Notes: generated by a model from the sequence alone, not told the origin. 64,000 nt of DNA from Maea johnstoni (GCA_963942565.1 CAWWDR010001137.1:315501-379500), one strand, 5' to 3'. Shown: positions 49,412 through 62,377, numbered from the stretch's first letter. Numbers and translations are program-made.

Positions 49412-49564
49412 TCATAGGTGCTACTTAGGTGCTAAGCTTGTATATCCACCTACCTCAGTTTAGGTTGAGGTGCTTCGCTCCTATGTCCACCTACCCCCGT
49501 TAAGGCCAATGTGCTTCACTCGTAGGTCAACCTACCCCAGTTTACTTACTTATTTACTTACTTA

Positions 49565-49586
49565 GGTGCTACTTAGGTGCTACTTA
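49565..49586 (+). repeat. Doubled 11-bp linker
   Basis: GGTGCTACTTA occurs twice in tandem between a K tract and an A monomer; nearly all other junctions have one. The linker itself looks like the first seven bases of a monomer (GGTGCTA) plus one CTTA unit, so slippage at the tract edge could generate it. Confidence 0.93.
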
Positions 49587-50019
49587 GGTGCTAAGCTCGT
49601 ATATCCACCTACCCCAGTTAAGGCCTCGGTGCTAAGCTTGTATATTCACCTACCCCAGTTTAGGCCGAGGTGCTTCGCTCCTATGTCCACCTACCTCAGT
49701 TTAGGTTGAGGTGCTTCGCTCCTATGACCAACTACCCCCCTTAAGGCCAAGGTGCTTCGCTCGTAGGTCAACCTACCCAAGTTTACTTACTTACTTACTT
49801 ACTTAGGTGCTACTTAGGTGCTAAGCTCGTATATCCACCTTCCCCAGTTTAGGCTGCGGTGCTAAGCTTGTATATTCACCTACCCCAGTTTAGGCCGAGG
49901 TACTTCGCTCCTATTTCCGCCTACCTCAGTTTAGGCCGAGGTGCTTCGCTCGTATGTCCACCTTCCCCAGTTAAGGCCAAGGTGCTTCGCTCATAGGTCA
50001 ACCTTCCCCAGTTTACTTT

Positions 50020-50058
<39 letters not shown>

Positions 50059-50655
50059 TCTTTCATAGGTGCTACTTAGGTGCTAAGCTTGTATATCCAC
50101 CTTCCTCAGTTTAGGTTGAGGTGCTTCGCTCTTATGTCCACCTACCCCTGTTAAGGCCAATGTGCTTCACTCGTAGGTCAACCTACCCCAGTTTACTTAC
50201 TTATTTACTTACTTAGGTGCTACTTAGGTGCTAAGCTCGTATATCCACCTACCCCAGTTAAGGCCTCGGTGCTAAGCTTGTATATTCACCTACCCCAGTT
50301 TAGGCCGAGGTGCTTCGCTCCTATGTCCACCTACCTGAGTTTAGGTTGAGGTGCTACGCTCCTATGACCAACTACCCCCCTTAAGGCAAAGGTGCTTTGC
50401 TCGTAGGTCAACCTACCCCAGTTTACTTACTTACTTACTTACTTAGGTGCTACTTAGGTGCTAAGCTCGTATATCCACCTTCCCCAGTTTAGGCTGCGGT
50501 GCTAAGCTTGTATATTCACCTACCCCAGTTTAGGCCGAGGTGCTTCGCTCCTATTTCCACCTACCTCAGTTTAGGCCGAGGTGCTTCGCTCGTATGTCCA
50601 CCTACCCCCGTTAAGGCCAAGGTGCTTTGCTCGTAGGTCAACCTACCCCAGTTTA

Positions 50656-50659
50656 CTTT

Positions 50660-50722
<63 letters not shown>

Positions 50723-50727
50723 TCATA
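50656..50727 (+). repeat. Long CTTA tract (72 bp)
   Basis: An H-type tract between an H monomer and a linker, starting CTTTCTTAC and ending CTTTCATA. The paralogous tract near 59,155-59,209 is shorter, which shows change in tract length after the 8.49-kb duplication. Confidence 0.9.
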
Positions 50728-51046
50728 GGTGCTACTTAGGTGCTAAGCTTGTATATCCACCTACCTCAGTTTAGGTTGAGGTGCTTCGCTCCTATGTCCA
50801 CCTACCCCCGTTAAGGCCAAGGTGCTTCGCTCGTAGGTCAATCTACCCCAGTTTACTTTCTTACTTACTTACTTACTTACTTTCATAGGTGCTACTTAGG
50901 TGCTAAGCTTGTATATCCACCTACCTCAGTTTAGGTTGAGGTGCTTCGCTCCTATGTCCACCTACCCCCGTTAAGGCCAATGTGCTTCACTCGTAGGTCA
51001 ACCTACCCCAGTTTACTTACTTATTTACTTACTTAGGTGCTACTTA

Positions 51047-52090
51047 GGTGCTAAGCTCGTATATCCACCTACCCCAGTTTAGGCCGAGGTGCTTCGCTCC
51101 TATGTCCACCTACCTCAGTTTAGGTTGAGGTGCTTCGCTCCTATGACCAACTACCCCCCTTAAGGCCAAGGTGCTACGCTCGTAGGTCAACCTACCCCAG
51201 TTTACTTACTTACTTACTTACTTAGGTGCTACTTAGGTGCTAAGCTCGTATATCCACCTTCCCCAGTTTAGGCCGCGGTGCTAAGCTTGTATATTCACCT
51301 ACCCCAGTTTAGGCCGAGGTACTTCGCTCCTATTTCCACCTACCTCAGTTTAGGCCGAGGTGCTTCGCTCGTATGTCCACCTACCCCTGTTAAGGCCAAG
51401 GTGCTTCGCTCGTAGGTCAACCTACCCCAGTTTACTTTCTTACTTACTTACTTACTTATTTACTTACTTACTTACTTACTTACTTACTCACTTTCATAGG
51501 TGCTACTTAGGTGCTAAGCTTGTATATCCACCTACCTCAGTTTAGGTTGCGGTGCTTCGCTCCTATGTCCACCTACCCCCGTTAAGGCCAATGTGCTTCA
51601 CTCGTAGGTCAACCTACACCAGTTTACTTACTTATTTACTTACATAGGTGCTACTTAGGTGCTAAGCTCGTATATCCACCTACCCCAGTTAAGGCCTCGG
51701 TGCTAAGCTTGTATATTCACCTACCCCAGTTTAGGCCGAGGTGCTTCGCTCCTATGTCCACCTACCTCAGTTTAGGTTGAGGTGCTTCGCTCCTATGACC
51801 AACTACCCCCCTTAAGGCCAAGGTGCTTCGCTCGTAGGTCAACCTACCCCAGTTTACTTACTTACTTACTTACTTAGGTGCTACTTAGGTGCTAAGCTCG
51901 TATATCCACCTTCCCCAGTTTAGGCCGCGGTGCTAAGCTTGTACATTCACCTACCCCAGTTTAGGCCGAGGTACTTCGCTCCTATTTCCACCTACCTCAG
52001 TTTAGGCCGAGGTGCTTCGCTCGTATGTCCACCTTCCCCTGTTAAGGCCAAGGTGCTTCGCTCATAGGTCAACCTACCCCAGTTTACTTT

Positions 52091-52129
<39 letters not shown>

Positions 52130-53081
52130 TCTTTCATAGGTGCTACTTAGGTGCTAAGCTTGTATATCCACCTACCTCAGTTTAGGTTGAGGTGCTTCGC
52201 TCTTATGTCCACCTACCCCTGTTAGGGCCAATGTGCTTCACTCGTAGGTCAACCTACCCCAGTTTACTTACTTATTTACTTACTTAGGTGCTACTTAGGT
52301 GCTAAGCTCGTATATCCACCTACCCCAGTTAAGGCCTCGGTGCTAAGCTTGTATATTCACCTACCCCAGTTTAGGCCGAGGTGCTTCGCTCCTATGTCCA
52401 CCTACCTCAGTTTAGGTTGAGGTGCTTCGCTCCAATGACCAACTACCCCCCTTAAGGCCAAGGTGCTTCGCTCGTAGGTCAACCTACCCCAGTTTACTTA
52501 CTTACTGACTTACTTAGGTGCTACTTAGGTGCTAAGCTCGTATATCCACCTTCCCCAGTTTAGGCTGCGGTGCTAAGATTGTATATTCACCTACCCCAGT
52601 TAAGGCCGAGGTGCTTCGCTCCTATTTCCATCTACCTCAGTTTAGGCCGAGGTGCTTCGCTCGTATGTCCACCTACCCCCGTTAAGGCCAAGGTGCTTCG
52701 CTCGTAGGTCAACCTACCCCAGTTTACTTTCTTACTTACTTACTTACTTACTTACTTTCATAGGTGCTACTTAGGTGCTAAGCTTGTATATCCACCTACC
52801 TCAGTTTAGGTTGAGGTGCTTAGCTCCTATGTCCACCTACCCCCGTTAAGGCCAAGGTGCTTCGCTCGTAGGTCAACCTACCCCAGTTTACTTTCTTACT
52901 TACTTACTTACTTACTTTCATAGGTGCTACTTAGGTGCTAAGCTTGGATATCCACCTACCTCAGTTTAGGTTGAGGTGCTTCGCTCCTATGTCCACCTAC
53001 CCCTGTTAAGGCCAATGTGCTTCACTCGTAGGTCAACCTACCCCAGTTTACTTACTTAATTACTTACTTAGGTGCTACTTA
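51047..53081 (+). repeat. Super-HOR unit (short I - full I - full I), 2035 bp
   Basis: Short cassette I 51047-51235 (D 51145), full cassettes at D 51797 and 52437. Private marks are TTGCGGTGC (51546), CTACACC (51613), TTACATAGG (51631), TTGTACATTC (51939), GTTAGGGCC (52220), CCATCTACC (52627), GCTTAGCTCC (52809) and TTAATTAC (53056). Most of these reappear in order at 61931-63735, minus one 230-bp cassette. Confidence 0.87.
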
Positions 53082-53469
53082 GGTGCTAAGCTCGTATATC
53101 CACCTACCCCAGTTTAGGCCGAGGTGCTTCGCTCCTATGTCCACCTACCTCAGTTTAGGTTGAGGTGCTTCGCTCCTATGACCAACTACCCCCCTTAAGG
53201 CCAAGGTGCTACGCTCATAGGTCAACCTACCCCAGTTTACTTACTTACTTACTTATTTAGGTGCTACTTAGGTGCTAAGCTCGTATATCCACCTTCCCCA
53301 GTTTAGGCCTCGGTGCTAAGCTTGTATATTCACCTACCCCAGTTTAGGCCGAGGTACTTCGCTCCTATTTCCACCTACCTCAGTTTAGGCCGAGGTGCTT
53401 CGCTCGTATGTCCACCTACCCCTGTTAAGGCCAAGGTGCTTCGCTCGTAGGTCAACCTACCCCAGTTTA

Positions 53470-53473
53470 CTTT

Positions 53474-53544
<71 letters not shown>

Positions 53545-53549
53545 TCATA
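53470..53549 (+). repeat. Long uninterrupted CTTA tract (80 bp)
   Basis: An H-type tract starting CTTTCTTAC, about 17 pure CTTA units, ending CTTTCATA. It is the longest pure run I found. The 84-bp tract at 30257 is longer but interrupted. Confidence 0.92.
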
Positions 53550-53919
53550 GGTGCTACTTAGGTGCTAAGCTTGTATATCCACCTACCTCAGTTTAGGTTG
53601 AGGTGCTTCGCTCCTATGTCCACCTACCCCCGTTAAGGCCAATGTGCTTCACTCGTAGGTCAACCTACCCCACTTTACTTACTTATTTACTTACTTAGGT
53701 GCTACTTAGGTGCTAAGCTCGTATATCCACCTACCCCAGTTAAGGCCACGGTGCTAAGCTTGTATATTCACCTACCCCAGTTTAGGCCGAGGTGCTTCGC
53801 TCCTATGTCCACCTACCTCAGTTTAGGTTGAGGTGCTTCGCTCCTATGACCAACTACCCCCCTTAAGGCCAAGGTGCTTCGCTCGTAGGTCAACCTACCC
53901 CAGTTTACTTACTTACTTA

Positions 53920-53935
53920 CTTACTTAGGTGCTAA
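53920..53935 (+). repeat. Junction with the linker missing
   Basis: The E tract ends at 53927 and an A' monomer starts at 53928 without the 11-bp GGTGCTACTTA linker. The tract itself has the usual 20 bp, so exactly the linker was lost. Confidence 0.92.
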
Positions 53936-54130
53936 GCTCGTATATCCACCTTCCCCAGTTTAGGCTGCGGTGCTAAGCTTGTATATTCACCTACCCCAGT
54001 TTAGGCCGAGGTGCTTCGCTCCTATTTCCACCTACCTCAGTTTAGGCCGAGGTGCTTCGCTCGTATGTCCACCTACCCCCGTTAAGGCCAAGGTGCTTCG
54101 CTCGTAGGTCAACCTACCCCAGTTTACTTT

Positions 54131-54166
<36 letters not shown>

Positions 54167-54893
54167 TTTACTTACTTTCATAGGTGCTACTTAGGTGCTA
54201 AGCTTGTATATCCACCTACCTCAGTTTAGGTTGAGGTGCTTCGCTCCTATGTCCACCTACCCCCGTTAAGGCCAAGGTGCTTCGCTCGTAGGTCAACCTA
54301 CCCCAGTTTACTTTCTTACTTACTTACTTACTTACTTTCATAGGTGCTACTTAGGTGCTAAGCTTGTATATCCACCTACCTCAGTTTAGGTTGAGGTGCT
54401 TCGCTCCTATGTCCACCTACCCCCGTTAAGGCCAATGTGCTTCACTCGTAGGTCAACCTACCCAAGTTTACTTACTTATTTACTTACTTAGGTGCTACTT
54501 AGGTGCTAAGCTCGTATATCCACCTACCCCAGTTTAGGCCGAGGTGCTTCGCTCCTATGTCCACCTACCTCAGTTTAGGTTGAGGTGCTTCGCTCCTATG
54601 ACCAACTACCCCCCTTAAGGCCAAGGTGCTACGCTCGTAGGTCAACCTACCCCAGTTTACTTACTTACTTACTTACTTAGGTGCTACTGAGGTGCTAAGC
54701 TCGTATATCCACCTTCCCCAGTTTAGGCCGCGGTGCTAAGCTTGTATATTCACCTACCCCAGTTTAGGCCGAGGTACTTCGCTCCTATTTCCACCTACCT
54801 CAGTTTAGGCCAAGGTGCTTCGCTCGTATGTCCACCTACCCCTGTTAAGGCCAAGGTGCTTCGCTCGTAGGTCAACCTACCCCAGTTTACTTT

Positions 54894-54956
<63 letters not shown>

Positions 54957-55509
54957 TCATAGGTGCTACTTAGGTGCTAAGCTTGTATATCCACCTACCT
55001 CAGTTTAGGTTGAGGTGCTTCGCTCCTATGTCCACCTACCCCCGTTAAGGCCAATGTGCTTCACTCATAGGTCAACCTACCCCAGTTTACTTACTTATTT
55101 ACTTACTTAGGTGCTACTTAGGTGCTAAGCTCGTATATCCACCTACCCCAGTTAAGGCCTCGGTGCTAAGCTTGTATATTCACCTACCCCAGTTTAGGCC
55201 GAGGTGCTTCGCTCCTATGTCCACCTACCTCAGTTTAGGTTGAGGTGCTTCGCTCCTATGACCAACTACCCCCCTTAAGGCCAAGGTGCTTCGCTCGTAG
55301 GTCAACCTACCCAAGTTTACTTACTTACTTACTTACTTAGGTGCTACTTAGGTGCTAAGCTCGTATATCCACCTTCCCCAGTTTAGGCCGCGGTGCTAAG
55401 CTTGTATATTCACCTACCCCAGTTTAGGCCGAGGTACTTCGCTCCTATTTCCACCTACCTCAGTTTAGGCCGAGGTGCTTCGCTCGTATGTCCACCTTCC
55501 CCTGCTAAG

Positions 55510-55765
55510 GCCAAGGTGCTTCGCTCATAGGTCAACCTTCCCCAGTTTACTTTCTTACTTACTTACTTACTTATTTACTTACTTTCTTACTTACTTACTT
55601 ACTTACTTTCATAGGTGCTACTTAGGTGCTAAGCTTGTATATCCACCTACCTCAGTTTAGGTTGAGGTGCTTCGCTCTTATGTCCACCTACCCCTGTTAA
55701 GGCCAATGTGCTTCGCTCGTAGGTCAACCTACCCCAGTTTACTTTCTTACTTACTTACTTACTTA

Positions 55766-55800
<35 letters not shown>

Positions 55801-56396
55801 TCATAGGTGCTACTTAGGTGCTAAGCTTGTATATCCACCTACCTCAGTTTAGGTTGAGGTGCTTCGCTCCTATGTCCACCTACCCCCGTTAAGGCCAATG
55901 TGCTTCACTCGTAGGTCAACCTACCCCAGTTTACTTACTTATTTACTTACTTAGGTGCTACTTAGGTGCTAAGCTCGTATATCCACCTACCCCAGTTAAG
56001 GCCTCGGTGCTAAGCTTGTATATTCACCTACCCCAGTTTAGGCCGAGGTGCTTCGCTCCTATGTCCACCTACCTCAGTTTAGGTTGAGGTGCTTCGCTCC
56101 TATGACCAACTACCCCCTTAAGGCCAAGGTGCTTCGCTCGTAGGTCAACCTACCCCAGTTCACTTACTTACTTACTTACTTAGGTGCTACTTAGGTGCTA
56201 AGCTCGTATATCCACCTTCCCCAGTTTAGGCCGCGGTGCTAAGCTTGTATATTCACCTACCCCAGTTTAGGCCGAGGTACTTCGCTCCTATTTCCACCTA
56301 CCTCAGTTTAGGCCGAGGTGCTTCGCTCGTATGTCCACCTTCCCCTGTTAAGGCCAAGGTACTTCGCTCATAGGTCAACCTACCCCAGTTTACTTT

Positions 56397-56435
<39 letters not shown>

Positions 56436-56992
56436 TCTTTCATAGGTGCTACTTAGGTGCTAAGCTTGTATATCCACCTACCTCAGTTTAGGTTGAGGTG
56501 CTTCGCTCTTATGTCCACCTACCCCTGTTAAGGCCAATGTGCTTCACTCGTAGGTCAACCTACCCCAGTTTACTTACTTATTTACTTACTTAGGTGCTAC
56601 TTAGGTGCTAAGCTCGTATATCCACCTACCCCAGTTAAGGCCTCGGTGCTAAGCTTGTATATTCACCTACCCCAGTTTAGGCCGAGGTGCTTCGCTCCTA
56701 TGTCCACCTACCTCAGTTTAGGTTGAGGTGCTTCGCTCCTATGACCAACTACCCCCCTTAAGGCCAAGGTGCTTCGCTCGTAGGTCAACCTACCCCAGTT
56801 TACTTACTTACTTACTTACTTAGGTGCTACTTAGGTGCTAAGCTCGTATATCCACCTTCCCCAGTTTAGGCTGCGGTGCTAAGATTGTATATTCACCTAC
56901 CCCAGTTTAGGCCGAGGTGCTTCGCTCCTATTTCCACCTACCTCAGTTTAGGCCGAGGTGATTCGCTCGTATGTCCACCTACCCCCGTTAAG
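55510..56992 (+). repeat. 1483-bp tandem pair, unit 1
   Basis: The unit starts in a G/J monomer followed by GCTCATAGGTCAACCTTCCC (55523), has two J-H doublets 192 bp apart with TATTTAC tract breaks, then full cassettes at D 56104 and 56743. ACCCCCTTAAGG with one C fewer in D (56110) is private to this copy. Confidence 0.87.
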
Positions 56993-57056
56993 GCCAAGGT
57001 GCTTCGCTCATAGGTCAACCTTCCCCAGTTTACTTTCTTACTTACTTACTTACTTA

Positions 57057-57091
<35 letters not shown>

Positions 57092-57248
57092 TCATAGGTG
57101 CTACTTAGGTGCTAAGCTTGTATATCCACCTACCTCAGTTTAGGTTGAGGTGCTTCGCTCTTATATCCACCTACCCCTGTTAAGGCCAATGTGCTTCGCT
57201 CGTAGGTCAACCTACCCCAGTTTACTTTCTTACTTACTTACTTACTTA

Positions 57249-57283
<35 letters not shown>

Positions 57284-57880
57284 TCATAGGTGCTACTCAG
57301 GTGCTAAGCTTGTATATCCACCTACCTCAGTTTAGGTTGAGGTGCTTCGCTCCTATGTCCACCTACCCCCGTTAAGGCCAATGTGCTTCACTCGTAGGTC
57401 AACCTACCCCAGTTTACTTACTTATTTACTTACTTAGGTGCTACTTAGGTGCTAAGCTCGTATATCCACCTACCCCAGTTAAGGCCTCGGTGCTAAGCTT
57501 GTATATTCACCTACCCCAGTTTAGGCCGAGGTGCTTCGCTCCTATGTCCACCTACCTCAGTTTAGGTTGAGGTGCTTCGCTCCTATGACCAACTACCCCC
57601 CTTAAGGCCAAGGTGCTTCGCTCGTAGGTCAACCTACCCCAGTTCACTTACTTACTTACTTACTTAGGTGCTACTTAGGTGCTAAGCTCGTATATCCACC
57701 TTCCCCAGTTTAGGCCGCGGTGCTAAGCTTGTATATTCACCTACCCCAGTTTAGGCCGAGGTACTTCGCTCCTATTTCCACCTACCTCAGTTTAGGCCGA
57801 GGTGCTTCGCTCGTATGTCCACCTTCCCCTGTTAAGGCCAAGGTACTTCGCTCATAGGTCAACCTACCCCAGTTTACTTT

Positions 57881-57919
<39 letters not shown>

Positions 57920-58264
57920 TCTTTCATAGGTGCTACTTAGGTGCTAAGCTTGTATATCCACCTACCTCAGTTTAGGTTGAGGTGCTTCGCTCTTATGTCC
58001 ACCTACCCCTGTTAAGGCCAATGTGCTTCACTCGTAGGTCAACCTACCCCAGTTTACTTACTTATTTACTTACTTAGGTGCTACTTAGGTGCTAAGCTCG
58101 TATATCCACCTACCCCAGTTAAGGCCTCGGTGCTAAGCTTGTATATTCACCTACCCCAGTTTAGGCCGAGGTGCTTCGCTCCTATGTCCACCTACCTCAG
58201 TTTAGGTTGAGGTGCTTCGCTCCTATGACCAACTACCCCCCTTAAGGCCAAGGTGCTTCGCTCG
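56993..58264 (+). repeat. 1483-bp tandem pair, unit 2 (about 1.27 kb retained)
   Basis: D 57587 is 1483 bp and D 58227 is 1484 bp after the partners in unit 1; the extra base is the C restored in the D monomer at 57593. Both 192-bp doublets are kept. Similarity in private variants ends at about 58270, where this copy has CCCAAGTTTAC and then matches 49.8 kb better. Confidence 0.85.
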
Positions 58265-58519
58265 TAGGTCAACCTACCCAAGTTTACTTACTTACTTACT
58301 TACTTAGGTGCTACTTAGGTGCTAAGCTCGTATATCCACCTTCCCCAGTTTAGGCTGGGTGCTAAGCTTGTATATTCACCTACCCCAGTTTAGGCCGAGG
58401 TACTTCGCTCCTATTTCCAGCTACCTCAGTTTAGGCCGAGGTGCTTCGCTCGTATGTCCACCTTCCCCTGTTAAGGCCAAGGTGCTTCGCTCATAGGTCA
58501 ACCTTCCCCAGTTTACTTT

Positions 58520-58558
<39 letters not shown>

Positions 58559-59155
58559 TCTTTCATAGGTGCTACTTAGGTGCTAAGCTTGTATATCCAC
58601 CTTCCTCAGTTTAGGTTGAGGTGCTTCGCTCTTATGTCCACCTACCCCTGTTAAGGCCAATGTGCTTCACTCGTAGGTCAACCTACCCCAGTTTACTTAC
58701 TTATTTACTTACTTAGGTGCTACTTAGGTGCTAAGCTCGTATATCCACCTACCCCAGTTAAGGCCTCGGTGCTAAGCTTGTATATTCACCTACCCCAGTT
58801 TAGGCCGAGGTGCTTCGCTCCTATGTCCACCTACCTCAGTTTAGGTTGAGGTGCTTCGCTCCTATGACCAACTACCCCCCTTAAGGCAAAGGTGCTTTGC
58901 TCGTAGGTCAACCTACCCCAGTTTACTTACTTACTTACTTAGGTGCTACTTAGGTGCTAAGCTCGTATATCCACCTTCCCCAGTTTAGGCTGCGGTGCTA
59001 AGCTTGTATATTCACCTACCCCAGTTTTGGCCGAGGTGCTTCGCTCCTATTTCCACCTACCTCAGTTTAGGCCGAGGTGCTTCGCTCGTATGTCCACCTA
59101 CCCCCGTTAAGGCCAAGGTGCTTCGCTTGTAGGTCAACCTACCCCAGTTTACTTT

Positions 59156-59206
<51 letters not shown>

Positions 59207-59950
59207 TCATAGGTGCTACTTAGGTGCTAAGCTTGTATATCCACCTACCTCAGTTTAGGTTGAGGTGCTTCGCTCCTATGTCCACCTACCCCCGTTAAGG
59301 CCAAGGTGCTTCGCTCGTAGGTCAATCTACCCCAGTTTACTTTCTTACTTACTTACTTACTTACTTTCATAGGTGCTACTTAGGTGCTAAGCTTGTATAT
59401 CCACCTACCTCAGTTTAGGTTGAGGTGCTTCGCTCCTATGTCCACCTACCCCCGTTAAGGCCAATGTGCTTCACTCGTAGGTCAACCTACCCCAGTTTAC
59501 TTACTTATTTACTTACTTAGGTGCTACTTAGGTGCTAAGCTCGTATATCCACCTACCCCAGTTTAGGCCGAGGTGCTTCACTCCTATGTCCACCTACCTC
59601 AGTTTAGGTTGAGGTGCTTCGCTCCTATGACCAACTACCCCCCTTAAGGCCAAGGTGCTACGCTCGTAGGTCAACCTACCCCAGTTTACTTACTTACTTA
59701 CTTACTTAGGTGCTACAGATATGCTAAGCTCGTATATCCACCTTCCCCAGTTTAGGCCGCGGTGCTAAGCTTGTATATTCACCTACCCCAGTTTAGGCCG
59801 AGGTACTTCGCTCCTATTTCCACCTACCTCAGTTTAGGCCGAGGTGCTTCGCTCGTATGTCCACCTACCCCTGTTAAGGCCAAGGTGCTTCGCTCGTAGG
59901 TCAACCTACCCCAGTTTACTTTCTTACTTACTTACTTACTTACTTACTTA

Positions 59951-59985
<35 letters not shown>

Positions 59986-60582
59986 TCATAGGTGCTACTT
60001 AGGTGCTAAGCTTGTATATCCACCTACCTCAGTTTAGGTTGAGGTGCTTCGCTCCTATGTCCACCTACCCCCGTTAAGGCCAATGTGCTTCACTCGTAGG
60101 TCAACCTACCCCAGTTTACTTACTTATTTACTTACTTAGGTGCTACTTAGGTGCTAAGCTCGTATATCCACCTACCCCAGTTAAGGCCTCGGTGCTAAGC
60201 TTGTATATTCACCTACCCCAGTTTAGGCCGAGGTGCTTCGCTCCTATGTCCACCTACCTCAGTTTAGGTTGAGGTGCTTCGCTCCTATGACCAACTACCC
60301 CCCTTAAGGCCAAGGTGCTTCGCTCGTAGGTCAACCTACCCCAGTTTACTTACTTACTTACTTACTTAGGTGCTACTTAGGTGCTAAGCTCGTATATCCA
60401 CCTTCCCCAGTTTAGGACGCGGTGCTAAGCTTGTATATTCACCTACCCCAGTTTAGGCCGAGGTACTTCGCTCCTATTTCCACCTACCTCAGTTTAGGCC
60501 GAGGTGCTTCGCTCGTATGTCCACCTTCCCCTGTAAAGGCCAAGGTGCTTCGCTCATAGGTCAACCTACCCCAGTTTACTTT

Positions 60583-60621
<39 letters not shown>

Positions 60622-61222
60622 TCTTTCATAGGTGCTACTTAGGTGCTAAGCTTGTATATCCACCTACCTCAGTTTAGGTTGAGGTGCTTTGCTCTTATGT
60701 CCACCTACCCCTGTTAAGGCCAATGTGCTTCACTCGTAGGTCAACCTACCCCAGTTTACTTACTTATTTACTTACTTAGGTGCTACTTAGGTGCTAAGCT
60801 CGTATATCCACCTACCCCAGTTAAGGCCTCGGTGCTAAGCTTGTATATTCACCTACCCCAGTTTAGGCCGAGGTGCTTCGCTCCTATGTCCACCTACCTC
60901 AGTTTAGGCTGAGGTACTTCGCTCCTATGACCAACTACCCCCCTTAAGGCCAAGGTGCTTCGCTCGTAGGTCAACCTACCCCAGTTTACTTACTTACTTA
61001 CTTACTTAGGTGCTACTTAGGTGCTAAGCTCGTATATCCACCTTCCCCAGTTTAGGCTGCGGTGCTACGATTGTATATTCACCTACCACAGTTTAGGCCG
61101 AAGTGCTTTGCTCCTATTTCCACCTACCTCAGTTTAGGCCGAGGTGCTTCGCTCGTATGTCCACCTACCCCCGTTAAGGCCAAGGTGCTTCGCTCGTAGG
61201 TCAACCTACCCCAGTTTACTTT

Positions 61223-61265
<43 letters not shown>

Positions 61266-61600
61266 TCATAGGTGCTACTTAGGTGCTAAGCTTGTATATC
61301 CACCTACCTCAGTTTAGGTTGAGGTGCTTCGCTCCTATGTCCACCTACCCCCGTTAAGGCCAAGGTGCTTCGCTCGTAGGTCAACCTACCCCAGTTTACT
61401 TTCTTACTTACTTACTTACTTACTTTCATAGGTGCTACTTAGGTGCTAAGCTTGTATATCCACCTACCTCAGTTTAGGTTGAGGTGCTTCGCTCCTATGT
61501 CCACCTACCCCTGTTAAGGCCAATGTGCTTCACTCGTAGGTCAACCTACCCCAGTTTACTTACTTATTTACTTACTTAGGTGCTACTTAGGTGCTTAGCT
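58070..61600 (+). repeat. Second copy of 49.6-53.1 kb (offset ~8.49 kb)
   Basis: D monomers 58227, 58866, 59629, 60289 and 60929 pair with 49726, 50366, 51145, 51797 and 52437 at offsets 8501, 8500, 8484, 8492 and 8492. Shared rare bases are CCCAAGTTTAC (58276), CCACCTTCCTCAG (58598), GGCAAAGGTGCTTTGC (58885) and CAATCTACC (59323). Private bases include GTGCTACAGATATGC (59711), a six-base replacement inside a linker, and GGACGCGG (60416). Confidence 0.85.
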
Positions 61601-61930
61601 CGTATATCCACCTACCCCAGTTTAGGCCGAGGTGCTTCGCTCCTATGTCCACCTACCTCAGTTTAGGTTGAGGTGCTTCGCTCCTATGTCCACCTACCCC
61701 CGTTAAGGCCAAGGTGCTTCGCTCGTAGGTCAACCTACCCCAGTTTACTTTCTTACTTACTTACTTTCATAGGTGCTACTTAGGTGCTAAGCGTGTATAT
61801 CCACCTACCTCAGTTTAGGTTGAGGTGCTTCGCTCCTATGTCCACCTACCCCCGTTAAGGCCAATGTGCTTCACTCGTAGGTCAACCTACCCCAGTTTAC
61901 TTACTTATTTACTTACTTAGGTGCTACTTA
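59531..61930 (+). repeat. Super-HOR unit (short I - full I - full I), 2400 bp
   Basis: Short cassette I at 59531-59719, full cassettes at D 60289 and 60929. The unit is longer than its relatives because after 61591 an A/B hybrid and C lead into J and H rather than D. That gives an extra D-less partial HOR (61591 to about 61785) before the next short cassette. Confidence 0.8.
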
Positions 61931-62342
61931 GGTGCTAAGCTCGTATATCCACCTACCCCAGTTTAGGCCGAGGTGCTTCGCTCCTATGTCCACCTACCTC
62001 AGTTTAGGTTGAGGTGCTTCGCTCCTATGACCAACTACCCCCCTTAAGGCCAAGGTGCTACGCTCGTAGGTCAACCTACCCCAGTTTACTTACTTACTTA
62101 CTTACTTAGGTGCTACTTAGGTGCTAAGCTCGTATATCCACCTTCCCCAGTTTAGGCCGCGGTGCTAAGCTTGTATATTCACCTACCCCAGTTTAGGCCG
62201 AGGTACTTCGCTCCTATTTCCACCTACCTCAGTTTAGGACGAGGTGCTTCGCTCATATGTCCACCTACCCCTGTTAAGGCCAAGGTGCTTCGCTCGTAGG
62301 TCAACCTACCCCAGTTTACTTTCTTACTTACTTACTTACTTA

Positions 62343-62377
<35 letters not shown>

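Larger units (their letters stand above)
48969..51046 (+). repeat. Super-HOR unit (short I - full I - full I), 2078 bp
   Basis: It starts at a short cassette I (D 49067) and holds full cassettes at D 49726 and 50366; the next short cassette begins at 51047. Internal D spacings are 659, 640 and 779 bp. It includes a doubled linker at 49565-49586 and the marks CCACCTTCCTCAG (50098), GGCAAAGGTGCTTTGC (50395) and CAATCTACC (50839), which recur about 8.49 kb downstream. Confidence 0.82.
53082..54501 (+). repeat. Super-HOR unit lacking one full HOR (short I - full I), 1420 bp
   Basis: D monomers lie at 53180 and 53848; the next short cassette starts at 54502. The unit contains an 80-bp CTTA tract (53470-53549) and a junction with no linker at 53927/53928, where the E tract runs straight into A'. 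Confidence 0.8.
54502..59530 (+). repeat. Expanded super-HOR interval with the 1483-bp pair
   Basis: The interval between two short cassettes (D 54600 and 59629) is 5.03 kb and holds full cassettes at D 55260, 56104, 56743, 57587, 58227 and 58866. The expansion is explained mainly by the 1483-bp tandem pair. A 72-bp CTTA tract lies at 54890-54961. GGCTGGGTGC (58354), two bases short of GGCTGCGGTGC, is private. Confidence 0.8.
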
